Positions 62,447 to 64,000 of a stretch of DNA of 64,000 nt are shown one piece after another. How positions within the stretch are numbered: position 1 is the stretch's first letter; each line of letters starts with the position of its first letter. Made by a program: the position numbers and the translations under genes. The notes below the pieces were generated by a model. The model saw only the letters and a list, made by a program, of their open reading frames with translations, was not told the DNA's origin and made no database searches. The stretch spans positions 60,146 through 124,145 of the forward strand of contig JBMYZL010000007.1 in the NCBI GenBank assembly GCA_049610385.1. Reading direction: 5' to 3'. Source of the DNA: JBMYZL01 sp049610385 (lineage in GTDB: Bacteria > Bacteroidota > Bacteroidia > Flavobacteriales_D > Sanyastnellaceae).

Positions 62447-62475
62447 CAAAAGGTACGGCGAGCCTGAAAAAGGAT
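62447..62475 (-). promoter_or_regulatory. Promoter TTTC-N20-TACCTTTTG for apt
   Basis: Minus-strand box TACCTTTTG (62447-62455) ends 3 nt before the apt ATG. A TTTC lies about 20 nt further upstream. Confidence 0.5.
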
Positions 62476-62550
62476 GAAACGATTCAGGTTGATGTCCACA
62501 CGATTCTGTCCAGAATGAGGGTTCAGTTTAGCTGCTGCGAACAGCAAGGT

Positions 62551-63759
62551 TCACCGCACCACCCACCTCGTGGTTCGTTTGATGTCCCCTTGCCTCAGTT
62601 GTATGAGGTAAAGTCCCGGCGCCAGGTTCTGCTGGATGGAAAATACCGCATCAGAGGCTCCGACGTTAATCACCTGTCGATGCAACTCATTTCCCATCAT
62701 ATCGCAAACACCCAATTGAACCGGCCCGCGGGAAACTCCTTTCCACTCCACCTGTACCACATCTCCTGTTGAAGGATTGGGGTAAACCCGCGGCATTTCA
62801 ACAGGGTATTCTGCTGAAGCGATGCGCGAAACGTTGCCAGGGTCTCCTGCAAACACCTGAATCGAAAACCCGTCTTGCAATCCATTGATCCAGCCCAGTG
62901 AGTCCACACTCAAGGTCGTACAGAAGGTCTCCGAACAACCCGCCTCCTCGTTGCTCACCGTCAAGCACAGGACATAAGGACCGTCGGTCTCGTACTGCCA
63001 AGACGGGAAGGGGTCGTCACTGCTTCCTTCGTCACCAAAGTCCCAGAGGTAATCGTTCTCCTCGTTGTAGTCCAGCAAAAACACAAACAACTCGTTCGCA
63101 ATTAAAACGGAGTCCTCCCCAAAAGCTTGCATGACGATGAACTGTGCGTTGCAATCCCCCTCTTCTTCATCCGTGCCCTGCCACCACGACCAATCCGCTG
63201 TCTCAAGCCATTCGGCCAAATCATCGCACGCCTCCTCATTACCGTCCTGGCATGCGATCAGGTTTTCAAGCAACCCGCAATACCACCACGAATCGTTGTT
63301 AAGCGTATCCCCGCAAAGGCCATCGAGGTATTGGGCAAGGGCATCCTCGTCCAAATCTTCCCACGGGAAATCGTCTTCCTCTTCATCCGTTTCACAAGGA
63401 ACCATGTCCACGTATGCATTGTACCAGTAACTATTGACCTGGTTGATCGACGTGTCAAGTTGAGCGATGGCCGTCACCGTGGCACCCGGCACATTGCAAT
63501 CAGCAATGGTCACGGTTACAACAGGTTCTACAGGGTAATTAGGCCCCCCACAAGGCATAACAGTGAAGCCCGAATCACCAACCAACGAAATGGTACCTGC
63601 CCACGGGACTTCCACCTCGGTGGCTTCAAAATACACGAATAAGGTGTCGTCCTCCGCAGCCCCATCTACGGTATAGTGCAACATGAAGATGTGTTCTGAA
63701 CCTTGGGCTGACACCGCAACGGCAAACGTCAGAAAGAGAAGGGTAAGGATGTTTTTCAT
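62551..63759 (-). CDS. T9SS-secreted acidic protein with PKD domain
   Basis: About 402 residues from ATG 63759. Signal peptide MKNILTLLFLTFAVAVSAQ. Residues about 20-120 form a beta-rich region I do not recognise. Residues about 120-215 are very acidic and Trp/Cys-containing (ETDEEEDDFPWEDLDEDAL, WWQGTDEEEGDC). A PKD-like domain follows (about 220-290, DYLWDFGDEGSSDD, CLTVSNEEAGC). A type A T9SS domain ends the protein (RVYPNPSTGD, TTRWVVR). Probably a surface protein or adhesin; function unknown. Confidence 0.78.
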   Translation of the reverse strand: MKNILTLLFLTFAVAVSAQGSEHIFMLHYTVDGAAEDDTLFVYFEATEVEVPWAGTISLVGDSGFTVMPCGGPNYPVEPVVTVTIADCNVPGATVTAIAQLDTSINQVNSYWYNAYVDMVPCETDEEEDDFPWEDLDEDALAQYLDGLCGDTLNNDSWWYCGLLENLIACQDGNEEACDDLAEWLETADWSWWQGTDEEEGDCNAQFIVMQAFGEDSVLIANELFVFLLDYNEENDYLWDFGDEGSSDDPFPSWQYETDGPYVLCLTVSNEEAGCSETFCTTLSVDSLGWINGLQDGFSIQVFAGDPGNVSRIASAEYPVEMPRVYPNPSTGDVVQVEWKGVSRGPVQLGVCDMMGNELHRQVINVGASDAVFSIQQNLAPGLYLIQLRQGDIKRTTRWVVR

Positions 63760-63819
63760 GGGTGGGGTTTGGTCAATTGTATGCACAAAACGCAGATGCT
63801 CTGGAATGGGTTGCACACA

Positions 63820-64000
63820 TCAGGGACATGAAGTGCCGAACACACTCAAAAGGAGGAGAACATCCGTGACGACCACCACATTGTCCCCATCGAGGTCACC
63901 CACGCACACCTCGCAAGGACCCCAGGTGCACGAACCATCGTCCACCACGGCGTTTTCATCGTAATTCTCTGCATCCGCGTAAGTGCAACCTGCTGCCCAT
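63820..64000 (-). CDS. C-terminal end of a secreted protein with dockerin-like terminus, 5' partial
   Basis: The reading frame enters from the right edge and stops at 63820. The 59 visible residues contain one CTYADAENYDEN...DDGSC repeat and one dockerin-like loop (VGDLDGDNVVVVTDVLLLL, then SVFGTSCP). This is the same terminal architecture as in the amylase and protease genes of this window. The catalytic part lies outside. Confidence 0.75.
   Translation of the reverse strand, partial: WAAGCTYADAENYDENAVVDDGSCTWGPCEVCVGDLDGDNVVVVTDVLLLLSVFGTSCP

Noticed and set aside
62431..62772. Plus-strand frame between apt and the PKD protein gene
   Set aside because: Overlaps both apt and the T9SS domain of the opposite-strand gene; no family features.
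1..64000. Search for tRNA, rRNA, CRISPR arrays, IS elements and phage genes
   Set aside because: None could be recognised by eye on either strand.

Overview
The window is about 64 kb of roughly 50% GC DNA from a Bacteroidota bacterium, most likely a free-living, probably marine, member of the Flavobacteriales or a close relative. This rests on eight secreted proteins ending in a type A T9SS sorting domain (PNP motif), a SusC/SusD pair, CarboxypepD_reg-TonB receptors, many lipoproteins, promoter boxes of the Bacteroidota TAnnTTTG kind, no Shine-Dalgarno signals, and retinal-biosynthesis genes. No rRNA, tRNA, CRISPR array, IS element or phage gene was seen.

Layout. 1-2456: 3' part of a secreted vanadium-haloperoxidase-like protein. 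2489-12059 (minus): a secreted GH13 amylase, then a four-gene operon (Na+/solute symporter, GHMP sugar kinase, nucleotidyltransferase-CutC fusion, GH20 hexosaminidase) joined by ATGA overlaps, which looks like an amino-sugar uptake and activation route. 12151-18193: secreted lamin-tail protein, TonB receptor and secreted phospholipase-D-fold enzyme. 18307-22664: lysyl-endopeptidase-like protease and a second haloperoxidase-like protein. 22742-29596: rmuC, then a molybdenum-enzyme operon (membrane protein, NTPase-MobA-FdhD triple fusion, small conserved protein, YdeP-type oxidoreductase). 29601-36229: fatty acid hydroxylase, CotH-kinase-like secreted protein, secreted OB-fold-like protein, then NTF2-like protein, isoaspartyl peptidase and CysQ in a coupled cluster. 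36298-43823: LRR protein, a decayed small gene, a 23S rRNA pseudouridine synthase, a second CotH protein, a deiodinase-like secreted protein with a long Asp-Pro linker, and a lipoprotein glutamine amidotransferase. 43805-48891: TonB receptor, tspO, and a lycopene cyclase-Blh fusion for retinal. 49694-61324: a laminarin-type polysaccharide utilisation locus (SusC, SusD, PKD binding lipoprotein, GH5, GH16, and a GH97 relic). 61506-64000: small membrane protein, apt, a T9SS-secreted PKD protein, and the C-terminus of a further secreted protein.

The most notable features are three unusual fusions (NTPase-MobA-FdhD, nucleotidyltransferase-CutC, CrtY-Blh); a set of secreted proteins that end in a dockerin-like repeat with a terminal FGxxC in place of a T9SS domain; and a recurrent TAnnTT-type box only about 4 nt before the start codon of most first-in-operon genes, which predicts widespread leaderless transcription.
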